Shown in pieces: positions 27,223-34,925 of a DNA stretch of 64,000 nucleotides (position 1 is its first letter; every line of letters starts with the position of its first letter). Source of the DNA: CAVTYH01 sp963738835 (GTDB lineage: Bacteria; Planctomycetota; Planctomycetia; Pirellulales; JADZDJ01); assembly GCA_963738835.1 (NCBI GenBank), contig CAVTYH010000002.1, positions 248,001-312,000 of the forward strand, written 5' to 3'. Made by a program: the position numbers and the translations under genes. The notes under the pieces were generated by a model. The model was not told where the DNA came from, searched no databases, and worked only from the letters and a program-made list of their open reading frames with translations.

Positions 27223-27909
27223 TTACAGTTTGTTCGTTTGCCGCACGATGACATAGCCGCCGTTGGGACCCGGCACGGCGCCCCACACCAGCAGCAGATT
27301 GTTTTCTTTGTCGACGCGCACGACTTTCAGGTTGCGCGATGTTTTGCGGACATTGCCCATCTGCCCGGCCATCTTCTTGCCTTTGAACGTGCGGCCCGGG
27401 AAAGTATTGCCGCTGGTGCCGCCGATGTGGCGATGCACTTTTTTCACGCCGTGCGTGGCGCGCTGGCCTTTGAAGTTGTGTCGCTTCATCGCGCCCTGAA
27501 AACCCTTGCCTTTGCTGGCGCCGGTGACATCGACGGCCTTAACTTTCTCGAACAGTTCGACCGTTAATTGCTTACCGACTTCCAGGCCCTCGGCGGCGCC
27601 GCGGAATTCGCTGGCGAACCGTTGCGGCTCGCAATCGGCCTTCGGCAGTGGCTCAACGCCGGCTTTGGCGCGCGCTTTAGAACGGCGACTGTCGAGCTTG
27701 GCCACATGGCCGCGCTCTGATCGAGCTGCCAGGCGTCGGGGTTTGTCGCGGAAACCAAGCTGCACGGCTTCGTAACCGTCGCGATCGGTTGTGCGGATCT
27801 GAAGCACGCGGCACGGGCCGGCTTCAATCACCGTCACCGGAATGGCTTTCCCGGCTTCGTCAAAAATTTGTGTCATCCCGACCTTGCGGCCGAGTAATCC
27901 GATCGCCAT
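27223..27909 (-). CDS. rplC: Large-subunit ribosomal protein L3
   Basis: uL3 of 228 residues, an early 50S assembly protein. It begins MAIGLLGRKVGMTQIFDEAG and carries the signature GKGFQGAMKRHNFKGQRATH and PGRTFKGKKMAGQMGNVRKT. I chose 27909 because the preceding residues come from spacer sequence. It follows rpsJ after a 183-base spacer with a GCGACCTGCAGGTCGC palindrome. Confidence 0.96.
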   Translation of the reverse strand: MAIGLLGRKVGMTQIFDEAGKAIPVTVIEAGPCRVLQIRTTDRDGYEAVQLGFRDKPRRLAARSERGHVAKLDSRRSKARAKAGVEPLPKADCEPQRFASEFRGAAEGLEVGKQLTVELFEKVKAVDVTGASKGKGFQGAMKRHNFKGQRATHGVKKVHRHIGGTSGNTFPGRTFKGKKMAGQMGNVRKTSRNLKVVRVDKENNLLLVWGAVPGPNGGYVIVRQTNKL

Positions 27910-28092
27910 CGCAATTTCCCCGTACATCTGGCTAACTGGGTTTGCATAGACAAGTGGCTCGCCCAAAGCGAAATCCACTGACCAGCTTGCGACCTGCAGG
28001 TCGCAGCCGACCCGCTGTGCATTACCCAGTTAACTTCCGTGGCATAGAGCTATCTCAAAATACCTGGGATGATTTTTCAAAACCCGTAATTT

Positions 28093-28422
28093 CTACCGTG
28101 AGCTGCTGGCTTTGATCTTGATATCAACGCCCGCCGGCAAACTCAATTTATTCAATGCTTCAATGGTCTTGGCCGTGGCCTGCACAATATCGATGACGCG
28201 CTTGTGCGTACGAATTTCGTATTGCTGGCGGGCCTTCTTATCGATGTGCGGACTCGAGAGCACCGTGTAACGTTCAATTCGCGTCGGCAACGGAATAGGT
28301 CCGTGCACCTCGGAGTTGGTGCGCTTGGCGGTATCGACAATTTCCGCCGCGCTCTGATCCAGCACCGAGTGGTCGTAAGCCTCCATCCGGATGCGAATAA
28401 TTTCGTGCGAATGCCCAGCCAC
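28093..28422 (-). CDS. rpsJ: Small-subunit ribosomal protein S10
   Basis: An intact 109-residue uS10, also the NusE partner of NusB and NusG in antitermination. Motifs are IRIRMEAYDHSVLDQSAAEI and GPIPLPTRIERYTVLSSPHI followed by the basic loop KKARQQYEIRTHKR. It is the first gene of the S10 operon, with a good candidate promoter about 90-118 bases upstream of its start. Confidence 0.97.
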   Translation of the reverse strand: MAGHSHEIIRIRMEAYDHSVLDQSAAEIVDTAKRTNSEVHGPIPLPTRIERYTVLSSPHIDKKARQQYEIRTHKRVIDIVQATAKTIEALNKLSLPAGVDIKIKASSSR

Positions 28423-28511
28423 GCGTCTCTCCCACCGGAAGCTCCCGGCGTAACAATCAGTCCACCTTCAAGTTGTCCTGCTCGCTTGCTTTAATAAATG
28501 GCAAGCCCTGA

Positions 28512-28540
28512 ATCTTAAAACTTCCACGAAAGAGTGTCAA
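28512..28540 (-). promoter_or_regulatory. Candidate sigma-70 promoter of the S10 operon
   Basis: On the minus strand a perfect TTGACA (28535-28540) and a TAAGAT (28512-28517) are separated by 17 bases, in the spacer between fusA and rpsJ. The start of transcription would lie about 80 bases before the rpsJ start codon. Confidence 0.6.
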
Positions 28541-28587
28541 CGGGGCGTTTAAGGCGATTTTCTGTGGAGTGCGGCAACATGGCGGCA

Positions 28588-30678
28588 CTACATCATGCCT
28601 TCTTGAACGCTGGGCGGTGCCGGACCGTATTTCAGCGGTTCCATCGAGAAGCTCGCCCGGCCTTGGCTCAAACTGCGGACAGCGGCTGAGTAGCCGAACA
28701 TCGCCGAGAGCGGCGCTTCGGCTTCCAGCACGGTGGTCCCGCCGCGGCTCTCGGTGTTGTTGATGATCGCTCGCCGCTGCTGCAAATCGTTGATCACATC
28801 GCCCAAATGATCTTCCGGCGTGGTGACCTCCAGCCGCATGATCGGTTCCAGCACCGTCACACCGGCGTTTTGCAAAACCCGGGTGAAAGCATCAGCCACG
28901 GCAATCCGCAGGGCCACTTCACCCGGCAGCGGCTCGGGAAACGGGGTTTCCAACAATTCCAGCGAACAGCTCCACAGCGGATAGCCTCGCAAGCCGCCCC
29001 CTTCCGCTGCTTCTTTGAGCGAAGTGAGCAGCACCTGCACTGCGTTACGTTTGGCCGCGTCTTCGACAAACCAATTCGTCGCCACGCGGCAGGCTTTGTC
29101 TTCGTGCAAGGGTTTCACGCGCAGCTTGACTTCCGCAAACAACGTCTGACCGCCAATCTGCCGATTGCACTTGCCGATGGCCTCCGCCGGGCCGTTCACC
29201 GTCTCTTTGTAACTGACGCGCGGCCGGTGCACGCGGACATTCAAATTGAAATCGCGCTGCAAACGGTGCTGAATCACCTCCAAGTGCAACTCGCCCATCC
29301 CGCTGATAATGGTTTGGCCAGTCTCTTCGTTTTCGTGGGAGCGAAATGTCGGATCCTGCCGCTTAAGCATTTCCAGCACGTCGCCCAGCTTCTTGCGATC
29401 GGCCGTGCTTTCTGGCTCGACGGCCGCGGAGATGACCGTCTCCGGAAATTGAATGGTCTCCAGCAGAATCGGATGCTTCGGATCGCACAGCGTATCGCCG
29501 GTGATGGAAACTCGTGGGCCAATCACGCCGACAATATCGCCGGCCTGCACACTCTCGATTTGCTCTTCGCGCTTCGTGGCATGGATGATCCACAGTTGAG
29601 CGACGTTTTCTTTGACATCCTTGCCTGCATTCAGCACGCGGCTGTTTTGTTTGATAATTCCGGAATAGACGCGAATCCAGTGGATGTCGCCGGTTTTCGC
29701 CGGCAGCACTTTGAACACCAGTGCCGAAAATGGATCGTCCGGCGATGGCTTGCGCCGCTCGATGATGTCGCTGCCGTCCTTGTTCTTTTCCAGAGCCCGG
29801 CCTTCCACGGGCGGAATGTCCAGCGGATTGGGCAAATAATATTGCACCGCATCGAGCACCGGTTGCACGCCAATGCCGTGCAATGCAGACCCGCACAGCA
29901 CCGGCTGAATCTGCAAATGAACCGTCGCTTCGCGCAACACCCTGCGCAGCATGTCCGGCGGAATTGGTGCTTCTTGCAGCGCCAGCTCCATCAGTTCGTT
30001 GCTGTAGTCGTACAGCTTTTCCAGCATTGCCAGCCGCCACTCGTCGGCCCGCGCGCGCTGATCTTCCGGGATTTCCGTCACTGCATACTCGCGGCTTTGC
30101 CGATCGGGGCCAAAGGTGAGCAGCTTCATTTCCACCAGGTCAATGATTCCGCGAAACGGATCTTTCACATGCGGCGGCCCCTGGCCGACCGGAATTTGCA
30201 GCGCCACCGGATTGGCCGCCAGCCGCTTGCCGATTTCCCCAAACACCGCCTCGAAATCGGCCCCTTCGCGGTCCAGCTTGTTGATGAACGCGACCCGCGG
30301 CACTTTATATTTATCAGCCTGCCGCCAGACGGTTTCGCTTTGCGCTTCGACGCCTTCCCGCGCGCTGAACACCACCACGGCACCGTCGAGTACGCGCAAG
30401 CAGCGTTCTACTTCGGCCGTGAAATCGACGTGCCCCGGCGTATCCAGCAGGTTGATGGTCACATCTTTCCATTTGAAGGTCACGCAGGCCGCATAGATGG
30501 TGATGCCGCGTTCCTGCTCCTCAGCATCCGAATCGGTTTCGGTCGTCCCCTTGTCGACTTCCCCCACCCGGTGCTTGGCGCCGCTGAGATACAGCATCCG
30601 CTCGGTGACGGTCGTCTTGCCGGCGTCAATGTGGGCAATAATGCCGATATTGCGGAGAGTTTTTAAATCACGAGCCAT
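28588..30678 (-). CDS. fusA: Elongation factor G
   Basis: An intact 696-residue translocation GTPase. Switch and P-loop motifs are IIAHIDAGKTTVTERMLYLS, the G2-G3 region ending DTPGHVDFTAEVERCLRVLD, and NKLDREGADF for guanine specificity. Domains II-V follow, with FRSHENEETGQTIISGMGEL in domain III. I chose 30678, MARDLKTLRNIGI. It lies between rpsG and rpsJ, the standard str-operon position. Confidence 0.96.
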   Translation of the reverse strand: MARDLKTLRNIGIIAHIDAGKTTVTERMLYLSGAKHRVGEVDKGTTETDSDAEEQERGITIYAACVTFKWKDVTINLLDTPGHVDFTAEVERCLRVLDGAVVVFSAREGVEAQSETVWRQADKYKVPRVAFINKLDREGADFEAVFGEIGKRLAANPVALQIPVGQGPPHVKDPFRGIIDLVEMKLLTFGPDRQSREYAVTEIPEDQRARADEWRLAMLEKLYDYSNELMELALQEAPIPPDMLRRVLREATVHLQIQPVLCGSALHGIGVQPVLDAVQYYLPNPLDIPPVEGRALEKNKDGSDIIERRKPSPDDPFSALVFKVLPAKTGDIHWIRVYSGIIKQNSRVLNAGKDVKENVAQLWIIHATKREEQIESVQAGDIVGVIGPRVSITGDTLCDPKHPILLETIQFPETVISAAVEPESTADRKKLGDVLEMLKRQDPTFRSHENEETGQTIISGMGELHLEVIQHRLQRDFNLNVRVHRPRVSYKETVNGPAEAIGKCNRQIGGQTLFAEVKLRVKPLHEDKACRVATNWFVEDAAKRNAVQVLLTSLKEAAEGGGLRGYPLWSCSLELLETPFPEPLPGEVALRIAVADAFTRVLQNAGVTVLEPIMRLEVTTPEDHLGDVINDLQQRRAIINNTESRGGTTVLEAEAPLSAMFGYSAAVRSLSQGRASFSMEPLKYGPAPPSVQEGMM

Positions 30679-30710
30679 AATTAAATCGAACCGCCAATAC
30701 GAACGGTCAA

Positions 30711-30767
30711 GTGTAGCGGCCGAGCTTGCTCGGCGCTGCAAACGCCGGCCAAGGCCGGCCGCTACAC
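30711..30767. repeat. Nested GC-rich cruciform repeat
   Basis: Outer arms GTGTAGCGGCC (30711-30721) and GGCCGCTACAC (30757-30767) enclose two further hairpins: GCCGAGC-tt-GCTCGGC (30719-30734) and GCCGGCC-aa-GGCCGGC (30744-30759). The element sits between rpsG and fusA and can fold as one long or two short hairpins. Confidence 0.7.
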
Positions 30768-30830
30768 GCCGCGCATGAAAAAGGCCGCGGTGCCAGTGAA
30801 GCACGAAGCGGCCATTGTATGCGGCAAGTT

Positions 30831-31301
30831 TTACCAGGCGAAGTGGGCGAACGCTTTGTTGGCGTCGGCCATGCGGTGCACATTGTCGCGCTTGGTCATC
30901 GCGGCGCCTTCGCGATTAAAGGCCGCCATGAACTCATCGGCCAATTTCTCGTGCGTCGGCCGGCCTTTTTTCTCGCGGACCGATTGCAGAATCCAGCGAA
31001 TCGCCAACGATTGCTGCCGGTTGCGGCTCACCTGCATCGGCACTTGATACGCAGCACCGCCGACGCGCTTCGAGCGGACTTCAATCGCCGGTTTGACATT
31101 ATCCATCGCCCGATCGAACACCTCAATGGGGTTCTGATCGGCCATCTTTTCCTTGATAATGTCCAAGGCCCGATAGAACACGCCCTGCGCCGTGCTCTTC
31201 TTGCCGTCGTGCATCAGGCAGTTGATGAACTTGCTGGCCAAGACCGATCCATACCGTGGATCGGGCTTGAGCGTCGTGCCGCTGGCTGTAATTCTTCCCA
31301 T
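30831..31301 (-). CDS. rpsG: Small-subunit ribosomal protein S7
   Basis: An intact 156-residue uS7, which nucleates the 30S head. Motifs are DPRYGSVLASKFINCLMHDG, AMDNVKPAIEVRSKRVGGAA and the following YQVPMQVS. The length is the family standard. It lies between rpsL and fusA. Confidence 0.97.
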   Translation of the reverse strand: MGRITASGTTLKPDPRYGSVLASKFINCLMHDGKKSTAQGVFYRALDIIKEKMADQNPIEVFDRAMDNVKPAIEVRSKRVGGAAYQVPMQVSRNRQQSLAIRWILQSVREKKGRPTHEKLADEFMAAFNREGAAMTKRDNVHRMADANKAFAHFAW

Positions 31302-31303
31302 GC

Positions 31304-31403
31304 GATTGTCAGTTGTCCGTTGTCAGTTGTCCGTTGCAAATAAATAAATCTGATGACCTGTGGCTGTGGCTTCAACGGACAACGGACCACTGACCACGGA
31401 CAA
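31304..31403. repeat. CAGTTGTCCGTTG / CAACGGACAACTG spacer inverted repeat
   Basis: Left arm 31304-31336 (GATTGTCAGTTGTCCGTTGT and a second copy) and right arm 31373-31403 (CAACGGACAACGGACCACTG) fill the rpsL-rpsG spacer. Related words return at 33685-33715 and 33773-33793. Confidence 0.65.
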
Positions 31404-31407
31404 ACAC

Positions 31408-31776
31408 TTAACCCTTCTTCGCTCCGTACAAACTCCGGCTGCCCTTGCGGCCTTCTACACCCAGGCAATCGAGCGTGCCGCGCACAATGTGGTATCGCAC
31501 GCCGGGCAAATCGCGCACTCGGCCGCCGCGCACCAGCACAATCGAGTGCTCTTGCAGCGTGTGACCTTCGCCGGGAATGTACACCGTAATTTCCTTGCTG
31601 TTGGAAAGCCGCACGCGGGCGATCTTTCGCAGCGCGGAATTCGGCTTCTTGGGCGTCATGGTCTTCACTTGCAGACAGACGCCGCGCCGCTGCGGGCATT
31701 TATCTAACACCGGCGACTTGCTGAACTTCCGCTTCGGCCGTCGGCGCTGTTTCACTAATTGATTGATCGTCGGCAT
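31408..31776 (-). CDS. rpsL: Small-subunit ribosomal protein S12
   Basis: An intact 122-residue uS12, a decoding-centre protein. It begins MPTINQLVKQRRRPKRKFSK and contains the fidelity and streptomycin-related stretch TMTPKKPNSALRKIARVRLS and the PGVRYHIVRGTLDCLGV end; the conserved lysine of TPKKPNSA is present. It is the first gene of the str cluster and here is separated from rpoC by the accessory island. Confidence 0.97.
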   Translation of the reverse strand: MPTINQLVKQRRRPKRKFSKSPVLDKCPQRRGVCLQVKTMTPKKPNSALRKIARVRLSNSKEITVYIPGEGHTLQEHSIVLVRGGRVRDLPGVRYHIVRGTLDCLGVEGRKGSRSLYGAKKG

Positions 31777-31828
31777 GCAACTTCGAGCCTTTTAACGGCC
31801 TAGTATAAAAACAGTGCGATCTCAATGC

Positions 31829-31872
31829 CTCCCTCCCCTCGCCCCTCGCGGGAGAGGGTTGGGGTGAGGGGG
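31829..31872. repeat. CTCACCCC/GGGGTGAG spacer repeat
   Basis: A GC-rich imperfect palindrome (CCTCCCCTCGCCCCTCGCGG with GAGAGGGTTGGGGTGAGGGG) upstream of rpsL. The same type occurs at 33723-33757 and inside nuoL at 59556-59622. The rest of 31873-32125 shows nothing I can assign. Confidence 0.6.
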
Positions 31873-32125
31873 TACTAGCGACCGGCCAGTTGCCGGGAAT
31901 CCATCAGCTTATCGAATTGGGTGCCAGTGTCAATTGCGATAGCTTCGAGGCAGGGATTTTCCTTTTTCCTTGGTAGGAGCGGGCGCGTCGGCACGCCCCA
32001 GCCTGACGAGTTAATTCGCCGGTCGAATCCGCCGGTTTGGGGTGTCCATTTCGCTTTTGACCGGCAGTTGCGCATGGTATGCTCTAGAAGGTGCTTGATT
32101 GCAATTCTCGTCCGGTGAACTGGCC

Positions 32126-32365
32126 ATGAATTCGATTCCGGCAGTCTATGAACACGGTGTTTTCCGGCCGACGGTTCCGGTGAATTTGCCTGAAGGAACC
32201 AGGGTGAGCATTCCCGCTCCTGAAGGCACGCGCTCCAACAGCGAAGCAGCACGACAGCGTTTTCTGGATTTGATTGGCTCGGCGGTGGATTTGGGCCATG
32301 CCTTGGGAACCACCAACGAAGACATCGACCGCGATTTGGCCCGTGAGCACGGCACCGGCCAATAG
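32126..32365 (+). CDS. DUF104 (AF2212-like) antitoxin
   Basis: A 79-residue protein beginning MNSIPAVYEHGVFRPTVPVN with LPEGTRVSIPA. This matches the AF2212/PG0164-like (DUF104) beta-barrel family, whose short N-terminal AVYEHGVFRP-type strand is characteristic; members are commonly paired with PIN-domain toxins. The C-terminal part (RQRFLDLIGSAVDLGHALGT) would be the toxin-binding tail. A PIN-like reading frame follows 18 bases downstream, supporting a toxin-antitoxin origin. It is transcribed opposite to the ribosomal genes. Confidence 0.8.
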   Translation: MNSIPAVYEHGVFRPTVPVNLPEGTRVSIPAPEGTRSNSEAARQRFLDLIGSAVDLGHALGTTNEDIDRDLAREHGTGQ

Positions 32366-32382
32366 GTTATCCAGGTTATTCG

Positions 32383-32520
32383 ATGTTGCTGGACACCTCG
32401 GGACTTCTGGCCCTGCTATCGGTTCGCGAACAAGATCACGTCCGGGCCAAGGATCTCTTTACAAAGCGGACCGTGAAGATCTTCTATGCGCCGTCGATGA
32501 AGTCTGGCGGAAGCCGTTAA
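32383..32520 (+). pseudogene. PIN-domain (VapC-like) toxin remnant
   Basis: The 45 codons read MLLDTSGLLALLSVREQDHV then RAKDLF. The first acidic residue of the PIN catalytic site lies in LLDTSGLLALL, as in VapC ribonucleases. After KDLF the frame loses similarity and stops, whereas PIN domains need about 130 residues with three further acidic positions. It is therefore a truncated or frameshifted copy next to its antitoxin. I could not find the rest of the toxin in other frames downstream. Confidence 0.65.
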
Positions 32521-32637
32521 TTGGTATGTGCCCAGTCGAGCCCGATGGCACGAGCGGCAAGTCAATTCGACGTTTGTCTCTGACAATCGCGTGGATGCCG
32601 CCAATTTTAGAGCCGACCCTTGGCCCCCCTCAGGTGG

Positions 32638-33033
32638 TTAAGCATGAGGCAGACTGCGAGGCAGTAGCCCATCGGACTCCATTTGCGCTTCGCGCACGTC
32701 GGCCGGTTGTGCGAAATGATCCTCGGCGAAGTAGGGCGGGAGAGACTTGGGTTCGGGGTGTAGGCGGATGACTCCCTCCGCGACAAGTTCCCGGATGATG
32801 CCCCGAATCTGTTCGGACAGCCCTGCGGGCATCCCGCCATCGTACTGACTTCCCATGTGCCGGATGAAGTCGCCGACCGAGTGCTCGCCATCAGCGGCCA
32901 TGAAGGCAACTTCGTGCCACGGCTCCATGGTAATGACCCGCGGTGCCTTGGGTGAGAAAGAGTCGTGGACAGTAAGCCGTTGGCCGCCGGTGCGGGACCA
33001 CGTCGCGGCCCGGGAGAAGAAACTGTCGTCCAT
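32638..33033 (-). CDS. Hypothetical protein, possibly PqqD-like
   Basis: A 131-residue protein with GGAG 9 bases before its ATG. The central part, EVAFMAADGEHSVGDFIRHM then SEQIRGIIRELVAEGVIRLH, resembles the short winged-helix pattern of PqqD-type peptide chaperones (a strand, a T/S-V-x-D/E-I helix, then a helix and L-x-x-x-G-V/L-I/V). The match is by eye and weak. No radical-SAM enzyme or peptide substrate is seen nearby. It lies inside the accessory island. Confidence 0.5.
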   Translation of the reverse strand: MDDSFFSRAATWSRTGGQRLTVHDSFSPKAPRVITMEPWHEVAFMAADGEHSVGDFIRHMGSQYDGGMPAGLSEQIRGIIRELVAEGVIRLHPEPKSLPPYFAEDHFAQPADVREAQMESDGLLPRSLPHA

Positions 33034-33242
33034 GGCGGGCTACTCCGCATGCAGAACTTCTAATTATGCCGCAATTTTACGGCATCGCTCCGTACCGTCA
33101 ATTGTTTTCTCCGGCAATCTGGCGGGTTGGCAGTGGCGATCACGCACTATCGCGGGAAGTGCCATGGGGCAATTTGCCCAGCCAAGTCTTTCCTCACCCC
33201 TCGATCCTTGCCCCTTGCTTCAACCGTGGCCCGAAATATACA

Positions 33243-33270
33243 TTGACATATGTACACTTATTGATACAAT
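33243..33270 (+). promoter_or_regulatory. Strong candidate sigma-70 promoter
   Basis: A perfect TTGACA (33243-33248) and TACAAT (33265-33270) are separated by 16 bases. Only a 14-codon frame (ATG at 33269) and an inverted repeat follow closely, so the product may be a short transcript. Confidence 0.5.
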
Positions 33271-33308
33271 GGCCGTGGAACTTTGGGTCCCTTTCGACTT
33301 TCGCTGCA

Positions 33309-33340
33309 GTTAGCCCCCGGTCATTGACCGGGGGGCTAAC
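33309..33340. repeat. GTTAGCCCCCGGTCA inverted repeat
   Basis: Arms GTTAGCCCCCGGTCA and TGACCGGGGGGCTAAC are almost perfect complements with a 1-base loop. A related, more degenerate copy lies at 44586-44616 in the rplA-rplJ spacer. No T-run follows, so a terminator role is uncertain. Confidence 0.7.
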
Positions 33341-33586
33341 TTGACGCGGAAGGCCGACTGTCGTTCCTTGGCAATTGAGCAATAAATTTCCCGACCTCGG
33401 GCCAGCGCCGCCCGAGGTTGGGCGGGACTGCGCGCGGCGGGCGCGGCAATTAACCGCGGGGGCGCCGGGGTTCGCCGAGGGAAGCACGGAGCGATCAAGC
33501 ATGATTTTGCAACTTCCTGCGATGCCTCTGCGCGACTCTGCGCCCCTCTAGCGGTGAATTCTTCCTGCAGCAGTCGCGCGCGGCGT

Positions 33587-33680
33587 GGTAAAGTGATGAC
33601 AAAATGTTTGGCGTAAAACACTGGTTTTTACGAGGGTTTCGCGCGGAACACTTTACCCTCGATTTTTAATTTTGGTGCGC
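33587..33680 (+). repeat. Hairpin module 1 of a tandem array
   Basis: Outer stem GGTAAAGTG (33587-33595) pairs with CACTTTACC (33649-33657). An inner hairpin CGTAAAAC/GTTTTTACG lies between. The stem is followed by CTCGATTTTTAATTTTGGTG (33658-33677). Confidence 0.6.
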
Positions 33681-33684
33681 AGGT

Positions 33685-33800
33685 GTGTCCGTGGTCAGTG
33701 GTCCGCTATCAGTTGCCAGCGACCCCTCACCCCGGCCCTCTCCCAAAGGGCGAGGGAGAATAATAACAACGAACCACGGACAACTGACAATTGCCGTGTC
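33685..33800. repeat. Composite spacer repeat between hairpin modules 1 and 2
   Basis: It contains GTGGTCAGTGGTCCGCTATC, a CCCTCACCCCGGCCCTCTCC / GGGCGAGGGAG palindrome and CCACGGACAACTGACAATTG. All three are variants of words seen in other spacers of this window. Confidence 0.55.
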
Positions 33801-33811
33801 ACAGTTATGGA

Positions 33812-33889
33812 GCAATGTTTTTCAAAAACGCCGTGGTTTCCAGACTCGTTTCCAAAACATTGCCCCATCGATTTTTATTTTTGTGCGCG
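33812..33889 (+). repeat. Hairpin module 2 of a tandem array
   Basis: Stem GCAATGTTTT (33812-33821) pairs perfectly with AAAACATTGC (33854-33863). It is followed by CCCATCGATTTTTATTTTTG (33864-33883), matching the tail of module 1 although the stem sequence is unrelated. Confidence 0.6.
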
Positions 33890-34056
33890 CTGTCAAGCAT
33901 CTCGCCTTCACGTAGAGCAAGCATCGCCTGGCAAAGGAGCGCACTTTACCATCGAGCGCTCCCACGGCAGGGTGCAGTTTGCTCGGGAAATCCCGGCAAA
34001 AATCATGTTCCAGCGGCGCACTGCCCAACGCGCGGCACAAGTGAGGGTCAAGATCT

Positions 34057-34121
34057 CGGCGCAAAAGCCTTGTTTTTCCGAGGTTTGCGCCGCCGCATTT
34101 GTGCATCGATTTTATTTTTTA
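34057..34121 (+). repeat. Hairpin module 3 of a tandem array
   Basis: Stem CGGCGCAAA (34057-34065) pairs perfectly with TTTGCGCCG (34084-34092). After 11 bases comes CATCGATTTTATTTTTTATG, the same tail as in modules 1 and 2. A further perfect hairpin GGAGCGC/GCGCTCC lies at 33936-33962. Confidence 0.6.
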
Positions 34122-34201
34122 TGGCACGCGCACATTCGTCGATCGCGAAGTCAGTGTCAAATCTTGCCGCCGATCACCGATGATAGCCACATCTTGGTGA
34201 T

Positions 34202-34239
34202 GCCGCGAAGAGGCAAGCCATAGGTTTCGAGGATTGACA
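34202..34239 (+). repeat. 38-nt direct repeat, copy 1, flanking the RAYT gene
   Basis: GCCGCGAAGAGGCAAGCCA, 12 unrelated bases, then ATTGACA. The same arrangement with identical spacing is found at 34887-34924. Confidence 0.65.
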
Positions 34240-34265
34240 GAATGAATGCTGACCGAAGGGCGCGA

Positions 34266-34925
34266 TCAACCTTTAGCTCTTCGCGTTTGACCCGCGCGCG
34301 GCCAACCATCATAAGAAACGACAAACGGCCACTGCTGCGGCGACAAGTGCTCTTTTTGCGGATTCTGTTCGATGTATTGGACCACCCTGCGGACATCTTC
34401 GGAAGTGTACAGAAAAACGGTGTAAGGACGACTGGACCAAACCGGATGATCGGCCGGCGTCAATCCGCTTGTCCCCAGGCTGCGGCGCGTGCCATCGGCA
34501 AAGGCGTTCCACATTTCGCGGCCCGTATCCCGATGTCGGCGCACACAAAGATGAATGTGATTTTGCAGCACGGCGCAGGCCCACACGGTGTATTGCCGCT
34601 GTGCAACGATGTTGGCAATGGCCTGCCCCAGGGCTTGCCTCGTCGCGTCGTCGAACCACAGCACCGGAAATTCCAGTCGTTGCTCGGCGGCGCGCTTGAA
34701 CGCTTTCAGTTCTTCGCGCGATGGTTGAATCTGTTTGCGGCCGAAGTGCGGTGGGTCTAACTCGTGGAGCTCCGGCTTTCGTACTTCGCGGCTGCCGCTG
34801 CCGCGCGGATCGTTGGGAGGCCAATGAGCATAGCCGTGGAGAATTAGATGGTGGGCGATGACGATGCGGCGATGCGTGCGCGGGGAGCCGCGAAGAGGCA
34901 AGCCAGCGTTGTCGTCAATTGACAT
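34266..34925 (-). CDS. REP-associated tyrosine transposase (RAYT, Y1/HUH type)
   Basis: A 219-residue single-strand DNA transposase of the Y1 (IS200/IS605-like) superfamily. The planctomycete N-terminal motif HHLILHGYAHWPPNDPRGSG is present. The metal-binding HUH motif is NHIHLCV in the middle; the catalytic tyrosine is probably in VVQYIEQNP near residue 190. RAYTs are usually single-copy domesticated genes that act on nearby REP hairpins. The exact start is uncertain because the first 20 codons lie inside a direct repeat. It begins 43 bases after the rpoC stop. Confidence 0.85.
   Translation of the reverse strand: MSIDDNAGLPLRGSPRTHRRIVIAHHLILHGYAHWPPNDPRGSGSREVRKPELHELDPPHFGRKQIQPSREELKAFKRAAEQRLEFPVLWFDDATRQALGQAIANIVAQRQYTVWACAVLQNHIHLCVRRHRDTGREMWNAFADGTRRSLGTSGLTPADHPVWSSRPYTVFLYTSEDVRRVVQYIEQNPQKEHLSPQQWPFVVSYDGWPRAGQTRRAKG
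34887..34924 (+). repeat. 38-nt direct repeat, copy 2, at the RAYT start
   Basis: GCCGCGAAGAGGCAAGCCA, 12 unrelated bases, then ATTGACA, overlapping the first codons of the RAYT frame. Immediately upstream, CGCGG-ggag-CCGCG (34880-34893) forms a 5-bp hairpin with a GGAG loop. Confidence 0.65.

Larger units (their letters stand above)
33034..34201. other. Gene-poor accessory region between the PqqD-like gene and RAYT
   Basis: About 1.2 kb without a convincing coding sequence. It holds a strong promoter-like pair (33243-33270), an inverted repeat (33309-33340), three structurally similar hairpin modules (33587-34120), and word-like spacer repeats (33685-33800). Frames found here have codon use and residue make-up unlike the neighbouring genes. 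Confidence 0.6.

Noticed and set aside
28807..30666. Long open frame antisense to fusA (619 codons)
   Set aside because: It is the reverse-complement shadow of a highly expressed gene with strong third-position bias. Its protein is rich in His, Arg and Gln and has no recognisable motif.
31777..31830. Promoter TTGAGA...TATACT before rpsL
   Set aside because: The two boxes are only 12 bases apart, too short for sigma-70, so I did not list it.
33310..33621. Open frame of 103 codons on the minus strand
   Set aside because: It runs through the GTTAGCCCC palindrome and repeat words; no homology or ribosome site is seen.
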